Part shown: positions 44,825-55,105 of the stretch, one piece after another
Numbering within the stretch: position 1 is the stretch's first letter
Layout of the letters: each line of letters opens with the position of its first letter
NCBI RefSeq assembly: GCF_003628125.1
Contig: NZ_RBZU01000016.1
Span: 55,024-119,023, forward strand
DNA: 64,000 nucleotides
Reading direction: 5' to 3'
Origin: Pararobbsia silviterrae
GTDB lineage: Bacteria > Pseudomonadota > Gammaproteobacteria > Burkholderiales > Burkholderiaceae
Notes under the pieces: model-generated
What the model saw: the letters and a program-made list of their open reading frames with translations, nothing else
What the model was told of the DNA's origin: nothing
Databases searched by the model: none
Program-made: the position numbers and the translations under genes

Positions 44825-45940
44825 CTACTTTCCGATCAGGCTTTTGAGCGCGTTGCCGATGCCCTTCGCGGCATCGCTTGCGCCTTTGCTCACGTCGTCG
44901 ACCGAGACACCCGCCGCTTTCGCGAGGCCGGCACTGACGCGCTTGGACCAGTCCTCTTCGATCGAAAAATGAGGGTCGCGCAGATTGCCCTGCAGCGCGA
45001 ACGGAATGTCGATGCGGCCCTGGTCGTTCTTGAGCGCCGCGACCGCGGCTTTTTTCGGAATCGACGCGAGCGAATCGACGGGGCCGTCGCGGCTCGGGGC
45101 GATGGCGAAGTTCGCGAGGCTGACGCGGCCCGGGGCATGCAACTCGAATCCCTGCACATGCCAGTCCATCGTCATGTCGAGCGTGCCCGATGTGATTGTG
45201 ACCTTCTGTCCGCGCAATAGATAAGGCGCGAGCGCTTTCGCGTCGATCCGTTCGAGGCGGATCGCGAACGCGGAGTCGCGCGTGTCGAACGCGATCCAGC
45301 CGTCGATCGCGACGGTGCCGCCGCCCATGCGCGCGCCGATCCGGATCGTCGACCGGCTCGACAGCGCCGGGAAATCGAGCGTACTGATCGACGCGTCGAG
45401 CGCATCGAGATGGACAGCGAACGGCGGGGACGCGATCTTTTCGTCGTAGAAGTCGAACTGGCCCTGGCTGAAATGGATGCGATCGACGTCGATCGTCATG
45501 GGCGCGCGCGGACCGTCGGGACCGGTGTCGTCCGCGTGCTGCTGCGCCATGCGCGCGACGTGCTCCTTGAGTCCGGGCAGGACGACGAGCGTGCCTTGCG
45601 GGGTTCGCACGCCCGACTCGTAGAAATGCGTGATCTCGACCGATGTCAGATGGACGCGGTGCGAGAACCACGCGGGCCAGTCGGGCGCGATATCGATGCG
45701 ATCGGCGCGAAACGCGTCGGGCGCGGGCCAGCCCGACGGCGCGCGAAGCCGGACGCCGCGCAGGCTGACCGACGACCAGCCGACGTCGATCTGTTCGACG
45801 CTGGCGTCGGGGCCGAGCGCTTCGAGGATGCGTTGGCGGACCGTGCGGGTGGCCCAGACATAGGCGAGCGTGCCTGCGATGACGATCAGGACGACCGCGA
45901 TCCAGGCGATGACGCCGATCCTCGACGGGCTTCGCTGCAT
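44825..45940 (-). CDS. DUF748/AsmA-like membrane-anchored protein
   Basis: A 371-residue protein with one N-terminal membrane helix (about 8-28) and a beta-rich periplasmic body. VEQIDVGWSSVSLRGVRLRAP, IDVDRIHFSQGQFDFYDEKI and LAPYLLRGQKVTITSGTLDMTMDW are typical of the DUF748/AsmA-like group, whose better-known members span the periplasm and carry lipids. This one is short, so a bridge role is uncertain. The last ~45 residues form an amphipathic helix rich in Ala, Lys and Gly. Confidence 0.8.
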   Translation of the reverse strand: MQRSPSRIGVIAWIAVVLIVIAGTLAYVWATRTVRQRILEALGPDASVEQIDVGWSSVSLRGVRLRAPSGWPAPDAFRADRIDIAPDWPAWFSHRVHLTSVEITHFYESGVRTPQGTLVVLPGLKEHVARMAQQHADDTGPDGPRAPMTIDVDRIHFSQGQFDFYDEKIASPPFAVHLDALDASISTLDFPALSSRSTIRIGARMGGGTVAIDGWIAFDTRDSAFAIRLERIDAKALAPYLLRGQKVTITSGTLDMTMDWHVQGFELHAPGRVSLANFAIAPSRDGPVDSLASIPKKAAVAALKNDQGRIDIPFALQGNLRDPHFSIEEDWSKRVSAGLAKAAGVSVDDVSKGASDAAKGIGNALKSLIGK

Positions 45941-46015
45941 GCCGACCTCCTTGTCGGATGGAACGCCTCAAACGCGCTTTTGAAACGTCCGCGCAAGTTG
46001 CGGACCCGCGCGTGC

Positions 46016-46045
46016 AAAAAAAACGGCCGACATGAGGGTCGGCCG
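46016..46045 (-). terminator. Intrinsic terminator of ettA
   Basis: On the minus strand CGGCCGAC (46045-46038) pairs with GTCGGCCG (46031-46024) around a six-base loop, followed by eight T residues (46023-46016). It lies 26 bp after the ettA stop. Confidence 0.92.
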
Positions 46046-46070
46046 TCGGACGGGATCGGTGACGCGATGC

Positions 46071-47738
46071 TTAGCGCGCGATCGGCTTGTAGCGGATGCG
46101 CTTGGGCTTCGCGGCTTCTTCGCCGAGACGCTTGCGCTTGTCCGCTTCGTATTCCTGGTAGTTGCCGTTGAAGAACACGACCTGCGATTCGCCTTCGAAC
46201 GCGAGGATGTGCGTCGCGATCCGGTCGAGGAACCAGCGATCGTGCGAGATGACCATCACGCAGCCCGCGAATTCGAGCAGGGCGTCTTCGAGCGCGCGCA
46301 GCGTTTCGACGTCGAGGTCGTTCGACGGTTCGTCGAGCAGCAGCAGATTGCCGCCCGCGATCAGCGTCTTGGCCAGATGCAGCCGCCCGCGTTCGCCGCC
46401 GGACAGATTCCCGACGACCTTTTGCTGGTCGCCGCCCTTGAAGTTGAAGCGGCCGATATATGCGCGCGACGGGGTTTCGTATTTGCCGACCGTCAGCACG
46501 TCGGCGCCGCCCGAGATCTCCTCGAAGACCGTCTTGTTGCCGTCGAGCGCGTCGCGGCTCTGATCGACGTACGCGAGCTTGACCGTCGGTCCGAGCGTGA
46601 TCGTGCCGCTGTCCGGCTGTTCGCGGCCCGTGAGCATGCGGAACAGCGTCGACTTGCCGGCGCCGTTCGGCCCGATGATGCCGACGATCGCGCCGGGCGG
46701 CAGCGTGAACGACAGGTTGTCGATGAGCAGGCGGTCGCCGTAGCTCTTCGTGACGTTCTCGAAGGTGACGACTTCATTGCCGAGCCGATCGCCGACGGGG
46801 ATGAAGATTTCCTGCGTCTCGTTGCGCTTCTGGTAGTCGGCGCTATTGAGTTCCTCGAAGCGCGCGAGACGGGCCTTCGATTTCGCCTGGCGGCCCTTGG
46901 GGTTCTGGCGCACCCACTCGAGTTCTTTCTTGAGCGCCTTCTGGCGAGCCGATTCGCTGGCTTCTTCTTGCTTGAGGCGCGTTTCCTTCTGGTCGAGCCA
47001 ACTGCTGTAGTTGCCCTTCCAGGGAATGCCGTGGCCGCGGTCGAGTTCGAGAATCCATTCGGCCGCGTTGTCGAGGAAGTAGCGATCGTGCGTGACGGCC
47101 ACGACGGTGCCCGGGAAGCGCGTCAGGAACTGTTCGAGCCATTCGACGGATTCCGCGTCGAGGTGGTTCGTCGGTTCGTCGAGCAGCAGCATGTCGGGCT
47201 TCGAGAGCAGCAGGCGGCACAGCGCGACGCGGCGCTTTTCGCCGCCCGACAGGTGACCGATCTTCGCATCCCATGGGGGCAGGCGAAGCGCGTCGGCCGC
47301 GACTTCGAGCTGTTGCTCGGCGCTGCCGCCGTCGGACGTCGCGAGGATCGCCTCGTACTTCGCTTGTTCGGCCGCGAGCGCGTCGAAGTCCGCATCGGGC
47401 TCCGCGTAGGCCGCGTAGATTTCGTCGAGCTTCTTCTGCGCTTCGAAGACGTCGCCGAGACCGGTTTCGACGGCTTGACGCACGGTGTGCTCGGGGTCGA
47501 GCTGGGGTTCCTGCGACAGATAGCCGATCTGGATGTTCGGCATCGGCGTGGCTTCGCCTTCGATTTCCGTGTCGAGGCCCGCCATGATCTTGAGGACGGT
47601 CGACTTGCCCGAGCCGTTGAGGCCGAGCACGCCGATCTTCGCGCCGGGGAAGAACGACAGCGAGATGTCCTTGAGAATCTGGCGCTTGGGCGGCACGATC
47701 TTGCCGACCCGGTTCATCGTGAATACGTATTGAGCCAT
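46071..47738 (-). CDS. ettA: Energy-dependent translational throttle protein EttA
   Basis: EttA is a ribosome-binding ABC-F ATPase that gates early elongation according to the ATP/ADP ratio. The 555-residue protein has two ABC domains: Walker A GLNGSGKST and GPNGAGKST, signatures LSGGEKRR and LSGGERGR, Walker B LLLLDEPTNHLD and LLLLDEPSNDLD. The inter-domain linker (about 250-310) is highly charged, and an arm-type insertion lies in domain 1. No membrane domain is present. It follows ychF by 30 bp on the same strand. Confidence 0.96.
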   Translation of the reverse strand: MAQYVFTMNRVGKIVPPKRQILKDISLSFFPGAKIGVLGLNGSGKSTVLKIMAGLDTEIEGEATPMPNIQIGYLSQEPQLDPEHTVRQAVETGLGDVFEAQKKLDEIYAAYAEPDADFDALAAEQAKYEAILATSDGGSAEQQLEVAADALRLPPWDAKIGHLSGGEKRRVALCRLLLSKPDMLLLDEPTNHLDAESVEWLEQFLTRFPGTVVAVTHDRYFLDNAAEWILELDRGHGIPWKGNYSSWLDQKETRLKQEEASESARQKALKKELEWVRQNPKGRQAKSKARLARFEELNSADYQKRNETQEIFIPVGDRLGNEVVTFENVTKSYGDRLLIDNLSFTLPPGAIVGIIGPNGAGKSTLFRMLTGREQPDSGTITLGPTVKLAYVDQSRDALDGNKTVFEEISGGADVLTVGKYETPSRAYIGRFNFKGGDQQKVVGNLSGGERGRLHLAKTLIAGGNLLLLDEPSNDLDVETLRALEDALLEFAGCVMVISHDRWFLDRIATHILAFEGESQVVFFNGNYQEYEADKRKRLGEEAAKPKRIRYKPIAR

Positions 47739-47768
47739 GGGGTCTGGAGTCCGGGTTGCGTTGCGCGC

Positions 47769-48863
47769 TTAGACGTTGAACAGGAAATTCATCACATCGC
47801 CGTCCTTGACGACGTATTCCTTGCCTTCGGCGCGCATCTTGCCGGCTTCCTTCGCGCCGGTCTCGCCCTTGTGCGAGATGTAGTCGTCGAAGCCGATCGT
47901 CTGCGCGCGAATGAAGCCGCGCTCGAAGTCGGTGTGGATCGCGCCCGCGGCTTGCGGCGCGGTGTCGCCGACATGGATCGTCCACGCGCGAACTTCCTTG
48001 ACGCCCGCGGTGAAGTAGGTCTGCAGGCCGAGCAGCCGGAAGCCCGCGCGGATCACGCGGTCGAGGCCCGGCTCTTCCATGCCCATGTCGGCGAGGAACA
48101 CCGCCTTGTCCTCATCCGACAGATCGGCGATTTCCGCCTCGATCGCCGCGCAGACCGCGACGACGGGCGACTTCTCGGCCTCGGCGTACTTTTGCACGGC
48201 TTCGAGGTGCGGATTGTTCGTGAAGCCGTCTTCCTTGACGTTCGCGACATACATCGTCGGCTTGGCCGTGATCAGGCAGAACGGCTTGATCAGCGCGCGT
48301 TCGTCTTCGTTGAGGTCGAGCGCGCGCACGGGCTTCGCCTGGTCGAGCTGTTTCTGAACCTTGTCGAGGACCGCGACGAGCTTCGCGGCTTCCTTATCGT
48401 TGCCCGACTTCGCGGCCTTCGAATAGCGCGACAGCGCCTTCTCGACCGTGGCGAGATCGGCGAGCGCGAGTTCGGTGTTGATGACTTCGATATCCGACAG
48501 CGGATCGACCTTGCCCGCGACGTGAATCACGTTGTCGTCCTCGAAGCAGCGCACGACGTGCGTGATCGCATCGGTCTCGCGGATGTTCGCGAGGAACTGG
48601 TTGCCGAGGCCTTCGCCCTTCGACGCGCCCGCGACAAGCCCCGCGATATCGACGAATTCGACGACGGCCGGCACGATGCGCTCGGGCTTGACGATCTCCG
48701 CGAGCTTGCCCAGGCGCGGATCGGGCACCTCGACGACGCCGACGTTCGGCTCGATCGTGCAGAACGGATAGTTTTCAGCGGCGATGCCGGCCTTGGTCAG
48801 CGCATTGAATAGCGTGGACTTGCCCACGTTCGGCAAGCCGACGATCCCACATTTGAGGCTCAT
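47769..48863 (-). CDS. ychF: Ribosome-associated Obg-family ATPase YchF
   Basis: YchF is an Obg-family P-loop protein that prefers ATP and is linked to ribosomes and oxidative stress. The 364-residue product has G1 GLPNVGKST (9-17), G3 DIAG ([11 protein letters not shown]), the NxxE/NVKE replacing NKxD (YVANVKEDG), and the C-terminal TGS domain (about 280-364) ending [16 protein letters not shown] 48863 is chosen; the frame runs open far upstream only as a shadow. Confidence 0.96.
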   Translation of the reverse strand: MSLKCGIVGLPNVGKSTLFNALTKAGIAAENYPFCTIEPNVGVVEVPDPRLGKLAEIVKPERIVPAVVEFVDIAGLVAGASKGEGLGNQFLANIRETDAITHVVRCFEDDNVIHVAGKVDPLSDIEVINTELALADLATVEKALSRYSKAAKSGNDKEAAKLVAVLDKVQKQLDQAKPVRALDLNEDERALIKPFCLITAKPTMYVANVKEDGFTNNPHLEAVQKYAEAEKSPVVAVCAAIEAEIADLSDEDKAVFLADMGMEEPGLDRVIRAGFRLLGLQTYFTAGVKEVRAWTIHVGDTAPQAAGAIHTDFERGFIRAQTIGFDDYISHKGETGAKEAGKMRAEGKEYVVKDGDVMNFLFNV

Positions 48864-49136
48864 GAAATCCTTTGAATCCGGAAGTATCGGTAACGGTATG
48901 GCCCGCGCGTGCGTTCGCGCGGTCGTGCTGCCGCCTCGGCGGTCGTCCGACCCGCCCCGAAGTTCGCCATACCGGAAAGCGCGTATTGTACCGTCGCGCG
49001 CGTCGCGGAACCCGGCGACGTGAGGGGGCGCGGGTGAACCCCGATCGGTGAACCCCGATATGCCGAGCGGCCGCGGCCGACGTCGGCGGGGCGCCGGCCT
49101 GTGCGCCGTCCCGTCTGCCGGCCGGACCCCCGCGGC

Positions 49137-49142
49137 TATAAT
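49137..49142 (+). promoter_or_regulatory. -10 element immediately before the ubiH-type gene
   Basis: A perfect TATAAT ends just six bases before the ATG at 49149. Transcription from it would start at or within a base or two of the A of the ATG, giving a leaderless mRNA. The -35 region (TCTGCC at 17-base spacing) is weak. Confidence 0.55.
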
Positions 49143-49148
49143 GCCGCC

Positions 49149-50321
49149 ATGCGTGGAACTCCCCAGACCTTTCAGGCCCTCGTCGTCGGCGGGGGTCTCG
49201 TCGGCAAGGCCGCCGCCCTTGCTCTGACCCAGATCGGCATGCGTGTCGCGCTGCTCGCGCAGCCCGCCCATCCGTTGCCGCCCGGCGCGCGCTTCGACTC
49301 GCGCGTCTATGCGTTCTCGTCGAGTTCGCAGACCTTTCTCGAACGATTGCGCGTCTGGCAGGCGATCGATGCGTCGAAGATCGGCCCCGTCTATGACATG
49401 CGCGTCTACGGCGACGCGAACGCGGAACTGCATTTCTCCGCGTTCCAGGCCGCCGTGCCTCAGCTCGCGTGGATCGTCGAATCGAATGTCGTCGAGCACG
49501 CGCTCGATACCGCTTTACGTTTCCAGCCCCAATTGAACTGGCTCGATGCGCGCGCGCAAGGACTCGAGATCTCCGACGCGCACGCGACGGTCTCGCTCGA
49601 TAACGGCGAGACGCTGACCGCCGGGCTCGTGATCGGCGCCGACGGTGCGCAGTCGTGGGTCCGCGCTCAAATGGGGGCGAAGGTCGAACGGCGCGACTAT
49701 CAGCAGACGGGCGTGGTCGCGAACTTCCGGATCTCGCGCTCGCACGGCGAGACGGCGACCCAATGGTTCACGGGCGGCGAAATCGTGGCGATGCTGCCGC
49801 TCGCCGGACCTTATGCGTCGCTCGTCTGGTCGGCGCGGACCGCGCACGCGCAGGCCTTGCTCGAAATGTCCCCCGAGGCCCTGACCGCGGCGCTCGCGGA
49901 CGTCGTCGGCGACCGCTTCGGCACGCTCGAGTGCGTGACGCCGGCACAGGGCTTTCCGCTCGCGCTGCAGACCGTCGACCGGCTCGTCGCGCCGCGTGTG
50001 GCGCTCGTCGGCGATGCCGCGCATCTGATACATCCGCTGGCGGGCCAGGGCATGAATCTCGGCTTGCGCGACGTCGCATCGCTCGTCGATACGCTCGGCG
50101 CGAAGGAAACGTTCCGCGACGTCGGCGATCCGATCCTGCTGCGCCGCTACGAGCGCTCGCGCCGCGAGGATATTCAGCGCATGATGGCGGCGACCGACGG
50201 CCTGCAGCGGCTGTTCGCGCTGCCCGGGCCGATTGCGAAGGGCATCCGGAACGCCGGCCTGGCGCTTGTCGGCGCGCAGCCGCAGATCAAGCGCTGGCTC
50301 GTCTCGCATGCGCTGGGCTGA
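49149..50321 (+). CDS. UbiH/UbiF-family FAD-dependent hydroxylase
   Basis: A 390-residue flavoprotein monooxygenase of the ubiquinone-hydroxylase family. It has the FAD motif [13 protein letters not shown] (12-24), the DG motif [12 protein letters not shown] and [25 protein letters not shown]. Which ring position it hydroxylates (UbiH, UbiF or another) cannot be decided by eye. The first methionine lies directly after a TATAAT, with no room for a Shine-Dalgarno. dsbC follows after 230 bp in which no gene is seen. Confidence 0.9.
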   Translation: MRGTPQTFQALVVGGGLVGKAAALALTQIGMRVALLAQPAHPLPPGARFDSRVYAFSSSSQTFLERLRVWQAIDASKIGPVYDMRVYGDANAELHFSAFQAAVPQLAWIVESNVVEHALDTALRFQPQLNWLDARAQGLEISDAHATVSLDNGETLTAGLVIGADGAQSWVRAQMGAKVERRDYQQTGVVANFRISRSHGETATQWFTGGEIVAMLPLAGPYASLVWSARTAHAQALLEMSPEALTAALADVVGDRFGTLECVTPAQGFPLALQTVDRLVAPRVALVGDAAHLIHPLAGQGMNLGLRDVASLVDTLGAKETFRDVGDPILLRRYERSRREDIQRMMAATDGLQRLFALPGPIAKGIRNAGLALVGAQPQIKRWLVSHALG

Positions 50322-50551
50322 GCGCGCGCGATGCGACACACACGACACACGCCGCAAACGCTGCACACGCCGCAGACGCGGGATGCCGTCGCCGCACGGC
50401 GCGCGCATGCCGAAGACCGGCCGGTCCGCCGCGACGGCCTTGCAGCAAACGGTCGGCACTCGGCGCACAATGTGCGTCTGACGCCGACGGCGCGCGCATC
50501 CGGGTACGCCGCGATTCGTGGCCCCTCTTTCTGGAAACATCGGAGACAAGC

Positions 50552-51286
50552 ATGAAATCCCCTCTTCGCCGTGCGCTGCCCCTGCTCGCGATCGCGCTGC
50601 TCGCCGCGTTGCCGTTCTCGCGCGCGAACGCCGATGCGACGACCGACAAGCTCAAGAGCATCTTGCAGTCGCGTCTCGGCAGCGATATCCAGGTGCGCGA
50701 CGTGCTCAAGACGCCGATGCCCGGCATCTACGAAGTCGATACCGACCAGCAGATCGTCTATAGCGACGCGAACGGCGACTACGTGTTGACGGGCGACCTC
50801 ATGGACGTCAAGAATCACGTCGATCTGACCGATGCGCGCGCGTCCGAACTGAACAAGATCGACTTCTCGAAATTGCCGCTCAACGACGCCGTCAAGCTCG
50901 TCAAGGGCACCGGCGAGCGCAAGATCGCGGTGTTTTCGGATCCGAATTGCCCGTATTGCCACAAGCTCGAAGAGGAACTCAAGTCCGTCGACAACGTGAC
51001 GGTCTACACGTTCCTGTTCCCGATCCTGTCGCCGGACTCGACGCTCAAGTCGAAGTCGATCTGGTGTTCGACCGACCGCGCGAAGGCCTGGACGAGCTGG
51101 ATGCTCGATCATCACGCGCCGAGCGCGCCGGGCACCTGCGATACGACCGTGCTCTCGCATAACCTCGATCTCGGCCGTACCTTGCGCGTGACGGGTACGC
51201 CGACCGTGTTCCTCGCCGACGGACGCCGCCTGCCGGGCGCCGTGACCGCGGACCGGCTCGAGAAGGAAATGTCGAGCGTCCATTGA
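50552..51286 (+). CDS. dsbC: Thiol:disulfide interchange protein DsbC
   Basis: DsbC is the periplasmic disulfide isomerase. The 244-residue product has a signal peptide (cleavage near ANA-DA, about 27), the N-terminal dimerisation domain, and a thioredoxin domain with active site CPYC (133-136, in FSDPNCPYCHKLEEE) and cis-proline loop VTGTPTVFLADG. Two further cysteines (WCSTDRAKAW and GTCDTTVL) match the structural disulfide of the family. GGAGAC precedes the ATG. Confidence 0.94.
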   Translation: MKSPLRRALPLLAIALLAALPFSRANADATTDKLKSILQSRLGSDIQVRDVLKTPMPGIYEVDTDQQIVYSDANGDYVLTGDLMDVKNHVDLTDARASELNKIDFSKLPLNDAVKLVKGTGERKIAVFSDPNCPYCHKLEEELKSVDNVTVYTFLFPILSPDSTLKSKSIWCSTDRAKAWTSWMLDHHAPSAPGTCDTTVLSHNLDLGRTLRVTGTPTVFLADGRRLPGAVTADRLEKEMSSVH

Positions 51287-51368
51287 CGCTCGATCCTCGA
51301 GCATCGGCCCGAGCGGGCCGACGGCTCGATGGGCTCGACAGACCCGCCGCGCTGCGGGCCGACGATTG

Positions 51369-51402
51369 CGGCATGCCGTCCGATTCGGGGCATGCCGTTT
51401 TT
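51369..51402 (+). terminator. Intrinsic terminator of dsbC
   Basis: CGGCATGCC (51369-51377) pairs with GGCATGCCG (51389-51397) around an 11-base loop, followed directly by five T residues (51398-51402). It lies 83 bp after the dsbC stop and ends 27 bp before the next gene. Confidence 0.85.
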
Positions 51403-51428
51403 CATGACAACAAGAACGCACCCGTCCG

Positions 51429-53237
51429 ATGAAGCCCGTTCACTACGCGATTGTCCCGAAAGACCCCGCCGCCCATCTGTTCGAAGTCACCGTCACGATT
51501 GCCGATCCCGACGCGCAGGGGCAGCGGTTCATGCTGCCGGTCTGGATCCCGGGCAGCTACATGATTCGCGAATTCGCGCGCAACATCGTGACGATCGCCG
51601 CGCGCAGCGAGGCGACCGGCCGCAAGGTCGCGCTGCGCAAGCTCGACAAGCAGACCTGGGAAGCCGCGCCCGTGCAAGGCGCGTTGAGCGTCACGTATGA
51701 GGTCTACGCGTGGGATCTGTCGGTGCGCGCGGCGCATCTCGACGACACGCTCGGCTTCTTCAACGGCACGAGCGTGTTCCTGTTTCCGGCGGGCCGCGAG
51801 GACGTCGAATGCCGCGTCCGGATCGCGCCGCCCGACGGCGAGGCCTACGCGGACTGGCGCGTCGCGACCGCGCTGCGCGAGGTGCGCGGCACGCGGCGCT
51901 ACGGTTTCGGCGAGTATCGCGCCGACAACTATGACGAACTCGTCGATCATCCCGTCACGCTCGGGCGTTTCGAGCTCGGACGCTTCGAGGCGCACGGCGT
52001 GCCGCACGACGTCGTCATCGCGGGCAAGGTGACGGCGCTCGACATGCCGCGCCTCACACGCGATCTCGCGACGATCTGCGCGGCCCAGATCGCCTTGTTC
52101 GAGCCGCGCACGAAGCGCGCGCCGATGGACCGCTACGTGTTCATGACCGTGGCCGTCGGCGACGGCTACGGCGGACTCGAACATCGCGCCTCGACGGCGC
52201 TGATCTGCAGCCGCGGCGATCTCCCCGTGCGCGGCAAGGAGGCGATGACCGACGGATATCGGACCTATCTCGGCCTGTGCAGCCACGAATATTTCCACAC
52301 CTGGAACGTCAAGCGGATCAAGCCGGCCGCGTTCGCGCCGTACGACCTCACGCGCGAGAACTACACATCGCTGCTTTGGCTGTTCGAAGGCTTCACGTCG
52401 TATTACGACGACCTCATGCTCGTGCGCAGCGGCGTGATCGCGCGTGACGACTATCTGACGCTGATCGGCAAGACGGTCGGCGGCGTGCAGCGCGGCAGCG
52501 GACGCCGCAAGCAGAGCGTCGCCGAGAGTTCGTTCGATACGTGGATCAAGTATTACCGCCAGGATGAAAACGCATCGAACGCGATCGTCAGCTACTACAC
52601 GAAGGGATCGCTCGTCGCGTTGGCGTTCGATCTCGCGATCCGTGCGGAGACCGGCAATCGCAAGTCGCTCGACGACGTGATGCGCGCGCTCTGGGTTCGC
52701 TACGGCCGCGACTTCTATCGCGGCAAACCGCAGGGGATCGGTGAAGACGACGTCGAGTCGCTGATTCGCGAAGTGACGGGCGTCGCGCTCGGCCGTCTGT
52801 TCAGCGAGGCCGTGCACGGCACGCGCGATCTGCCGCTCGACGCGCTGCTCGCGCCGTTCGGCGTTGCCCTCGAACCCGATGCGGCGAACGGCAAGCCTTC
52901 GCTCGGCGTGCGCATGCGGGCGGGCGCGGACGCCGTGCTGGCGGCCGTGCACGACGGCGGCGCGGCGCGTCGCGCGGGGCTGTCGGCGGGCGACGTGCTC
53001 GTCGCGATCGACGGTTTGCGCGTCACGGGAGGCAACCTCGACGCCTTGCTCGCGCGGTATCGGCCCGGCGACAAGGTCCGTGTGCATGCGTTCCGGCGCG
53101 ACGAGCTCCGCGAGACGACGATCGCGCTCGACGCGGCCGAGGTCTCGCGCTACCGGCTGACTGTCAACGACACAGCGACGATCCGTCGCCGGAAAAGCAC
53201 CACGGCGGCGCTGCGCAAGGGCTGGATCGGCGCATAG
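51429..53237 (+). CDS. M61-family metallopeptidase with PDZ domain
   Basis: A 602-residue peptidase of the M61 (glycyl aminopeptidase-like) family. The zinc motif HEYFH (286-290) lies in GLCSHEYFHTWNVKRIKP, with the third ligand Glu in LLWLFEGFTSYYDDLML. A beta-rich N-terminal domain (about 1-170) precedes it and a PDZ domain (about 490-580; AGLSAGDVLVAIDGLRV) follows. No signal peptide is evident, so it is probably cytoplasmic. It starts 27 bp after the dsbC terminator, so it needs its own promoter, which I could not identify. Confidence 0.92.
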   Translation: MKPVHYAIVPKDPAAHLFEVTVTIADPDAQGQRFMLPVWIPGSYMIREFARNIVTIAARSEATGRKVALRKLDKQTWEAAPVQGALSVTYEVYAWDLSVRAAHLDDTLGFFNGTSVFLFPAGREDVECRVRIAPPDGEAYADWRVATALREVRGTRRYGFGEYRADNYDELVDHPVTLGRFELGRFEAHGVPHDVVIAGKVTALDMPRLTRDLATICAAQIALFEPRTKRAPMDRYVFMTVAVGDGYGGLEHRASTALICSRGDLPVRGKEAMTDGYRTYLGLCSHEYFHTWNVKRIKPAAFAPYDLTRENYTSLLWLFEGFTSYYDDLMLVRSGVIARDDYLTLIGKTVGGVQRGSGRRKQSVAESSFDTWIKYYRQDENASNAIVSYYTKGSLVALAFDLAIRAETGNRKSLDDVMRALWVRYGRDFYRGKPQGIGEDDVESLIREVTGVALGRLFSEAVHGTRDLPLDALLAPFGVALEPDAANGKPSLGVRMRAGADAVLAAVHDGGAARRAGLSAGDVLVAIDGLRVTGGNLDALLARYRPGDKVRVHAFRRDELRETTIALDAAEVSRYRLTVNDTATIRRRKSTTAALRKGWIGA

Positions 53238-53426
53238 GACGGCGAGCCTTGCTGGGCGGGGCGGCGCACGGAGGCTGCCCTGGGGTTTCGGCATCGAACG
53301 CGTCACTGTTGTCTCGGGCAGGACAATCTGTTGAGGCGCGGTGGCTTTTTCGATGGCGGCCGATGTCGATAATGGCATCCAAGGTCTTACGGCATTCCGC
53401 GAGACCACCCACTACCGGAGCCCAAG

Positions 53427-54020
53427 ATGACGACCATTCTTCAACTGAATTCCGCCGCTCGCTCGCAAGGCGCGCAATCGACCCAACTCGCCAATGAACT
53501 CGTCGCGCAACTCGCGAAGCGCGAAGGCGCGAAGGTCGTGGTTCGCGACCTGCTCGTCGACAACCTGCCGCACCTCGACGACGCGATCCTCGGCGCGTTC
53601 TTCACGCCGGCCGACAAGCGCACGCCCGAGCAAGTCGCGATCGACGCGCGCAGCATCGCGCTGATCGAAGAACTCCAGGCCGCGGACGTCGTCGTGATCG
53701 GCGTGCCGCTTTACAACTTCGGCATCTCGACGCAACTCAAGGCGTACTTCGACCAGATCGCGCGTGCGGGCGTCACGTTCCGCTACACGGAGAACGGTCC
53801 TGAAGGACTCGTGAAGGGCAAGAAGGTCTACATCACGGCGGCGCGCGGCGGCAAGTACATCAACACGCCGAACGATACGCAAACGCCGTTCTTGAAGACG
53901 TTCCTCGGCTTCCTCGGCATGACCGACGTCGAGTTCATCTACGCCGAAGGCCTGGCCATGGGCCCGGACGCCGCGCAGACCGCGCTGGCGGGCGCGCGCG
54001 AGGCGATTGCCGCGCTGTAA
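53427..54020 (+). CDS. azoR: FMN-dependent NADH-azoreductase AzoR
   Basis: A 197-residue flavodoxin-fold quinone/azo reductase. FMN-binding segments [18 protein letters not shown] (6-23), [23 protein letters not shown] (about 93-115) and [12 protein letters not shown] are present. Such enzymes reduce quinones and azo dyes with NADH and guard against thiol stress. It stands alone between the M61 peptidase and ung and has its own terminator. The upstream gap is 189 bp; GATAAT at 53368 is the only -10-like word noticed. Confidence 0.92.
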   Translation: MTTILQLNSAARSQGAQSTQLANELVAQLAKREGAKVVVRDLLVDNLPHLDDAILGAFFTPADKRTPEQVAIDARSIALIEELQAADVVVIGVPLYNFGISTQLKAYFDQIARAGVTFRYTENGPEGLVKGKKVYITAARGGKYINTPNDTQTPFLKTFLGFLGMTDVEFIYAEGLAMGPDAAQTALAGAREAIAAL

Positions 54021-54092
54021 TCGAGTGCTGCGCGGTCGCGTTCGGTCGGCGTTGAGCCGGCCGTCGCGCCGGCGCGATGCGAAGCATGACTG

Positions 54093-54128
54093 CACCCCGG
54101 ATGCCGTTCGAGCGTCCGGGGTGTTTTT
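54093..54128 (+). terminator. Intrinsic terminator of azoR
   Basis: CACCCCGGA (54093-54101) pairs perfectly with TCCGGGGTG (54115-54123) around a 13-base loop, followed by five T residues (54124-54128). Confidence 0.9.
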
Positions 54129-54161
54129 CATTCGTCGATCAGTCCGTCATCAGTCAGCCAA

Positions 54162-54953
54162 TCAGTCCGTCGCCTCGGGCAGACGCCAATCGATCGGCGC
54201 GCGGCCGCGCGCGGCGAGCGCCTCGTTCGCGAGCACGAAATGACGGCAGCCGAGAAAGCCGCGATGCGCCGATAACGGCGACGGATGCGGCGCTTCGAGC
54301 ACCGTATGGTCGCGGCCGCCGAGCAAGCCGCGTTTGGCCTGCGCATGCGATCCCCAGAGCATGAACACGAGGCCCGCATGCCGCGCGGACAATTCCGCGA
54401 TCAGCGTGTCCGTGAAGCCTTCCCAGCCGCGTTTCGCGTGGCTCGCGGCCTGCGCGCGCTCGACCGTCAGCACCGTGTTGAGCAGCAAGACCCCCTGCCG
54501 GGCCCATGATTCGAGCGTGCCGTGCGTCGGCGTCGTGTGACCGAGGCTCGCCGAAATCTCCTTGAAGATATTGCGCAGCGACGGCGGCGGGCGCACGCCG
54601 GGCCGCACGGAAAACGCGAGGCCATGTGCCTGGGGGATGCCCTTGTCTTCGCCGTGATAGGGGTCCTGTCCGAGGATCACGACCTTCACGTCATCGGGTT
54701 CGACAAGTTCGAGCGCATGAAACACGGTGTCGGGGTAGATCGTCTTGCCGGCCGCGCGCTCGCCGTCGACGAAGCGGCAGAGGTCCGTGAACGCGGGTCC
54801 GTCGACGAACGACGCGACGCACGCTCGCCAGGCGGGCGACAGCGCCGCGAACTGCGCATGAAGCGGCGTGTGGAGCGGGGCGGACGCGGGTGCCGGGTCC
54901 GCAAACAGGTCCTGCGTCTGGTGATCTTTCGAATTGCGTCGCGAAGTCGGCAT
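54162..54953 (-). CDS. ung: Uracil-DNA glycosylase Ung
   Basis: Ung removes uracil from DNA to start base-excision repair. The 263-residue product has the catalytic water-activating loop GQDPYHG, the LLLNTVLTVE strand and the HPSPLSAHRG leucine-loop region. ATG 54953 (MPTSRRNSKDHQTQDLF) is preferred to an open extension of 36 Arg/Ala-rich residues. It is the last minus-strand gene of the trp/CYTH series but is separated by 152 bp. Confidence 0.95.
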   Translation of the reverse strand: MPTSRRNSKDHQTQDLFADPAPASAPLHTPLHAQFAALSPAWRACVASFVDGPAFTDLCRFVDGERAAGKTIYPDTVFHALELVEPDDVKVVILGQDPYHGEDKGIPQAHGLAFSVRPGVRPPPSLRNIFKEISASLGHTTPTHGTLESWARQGVLLLNTVLTVERAQAASHAKRGWEGFTDTLIAELSARHAGLVFMLWGSHAQAKRGLLGGRDHTVLEAPHPSPLSAHRGFLGCRHFVLANEALAARGRAPIDWRLPEATD

Positions 54954-55105
54954 GCTGGGATCGAAGGTGAGCTCGGCGCGTGTTGCGCCGGGAGACAGTG
55001 AAGCCGATTGTAGCGATCGCCTGCGATGGAGCGCCGCGGCGGCGACCGTGCGCCTCGCCACGACGTCGCGCGACGCGGCCGGCGGGGCCGACGCAGTCGA
55101 CGCGC

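Noticed and set aside
46032..48812. A 926-codon plus-strand open frame, and other long frames antisense to genes (for example 21952-24078 and 25646-27634 on the minus strand)
   Set aside because: These lie exactly opposite ettA-ychF, petB-petC and the FAD oxidoreductase, have Arg/Asp/His-rich composition and match no family. They are mirror frames of GC-rich genes.
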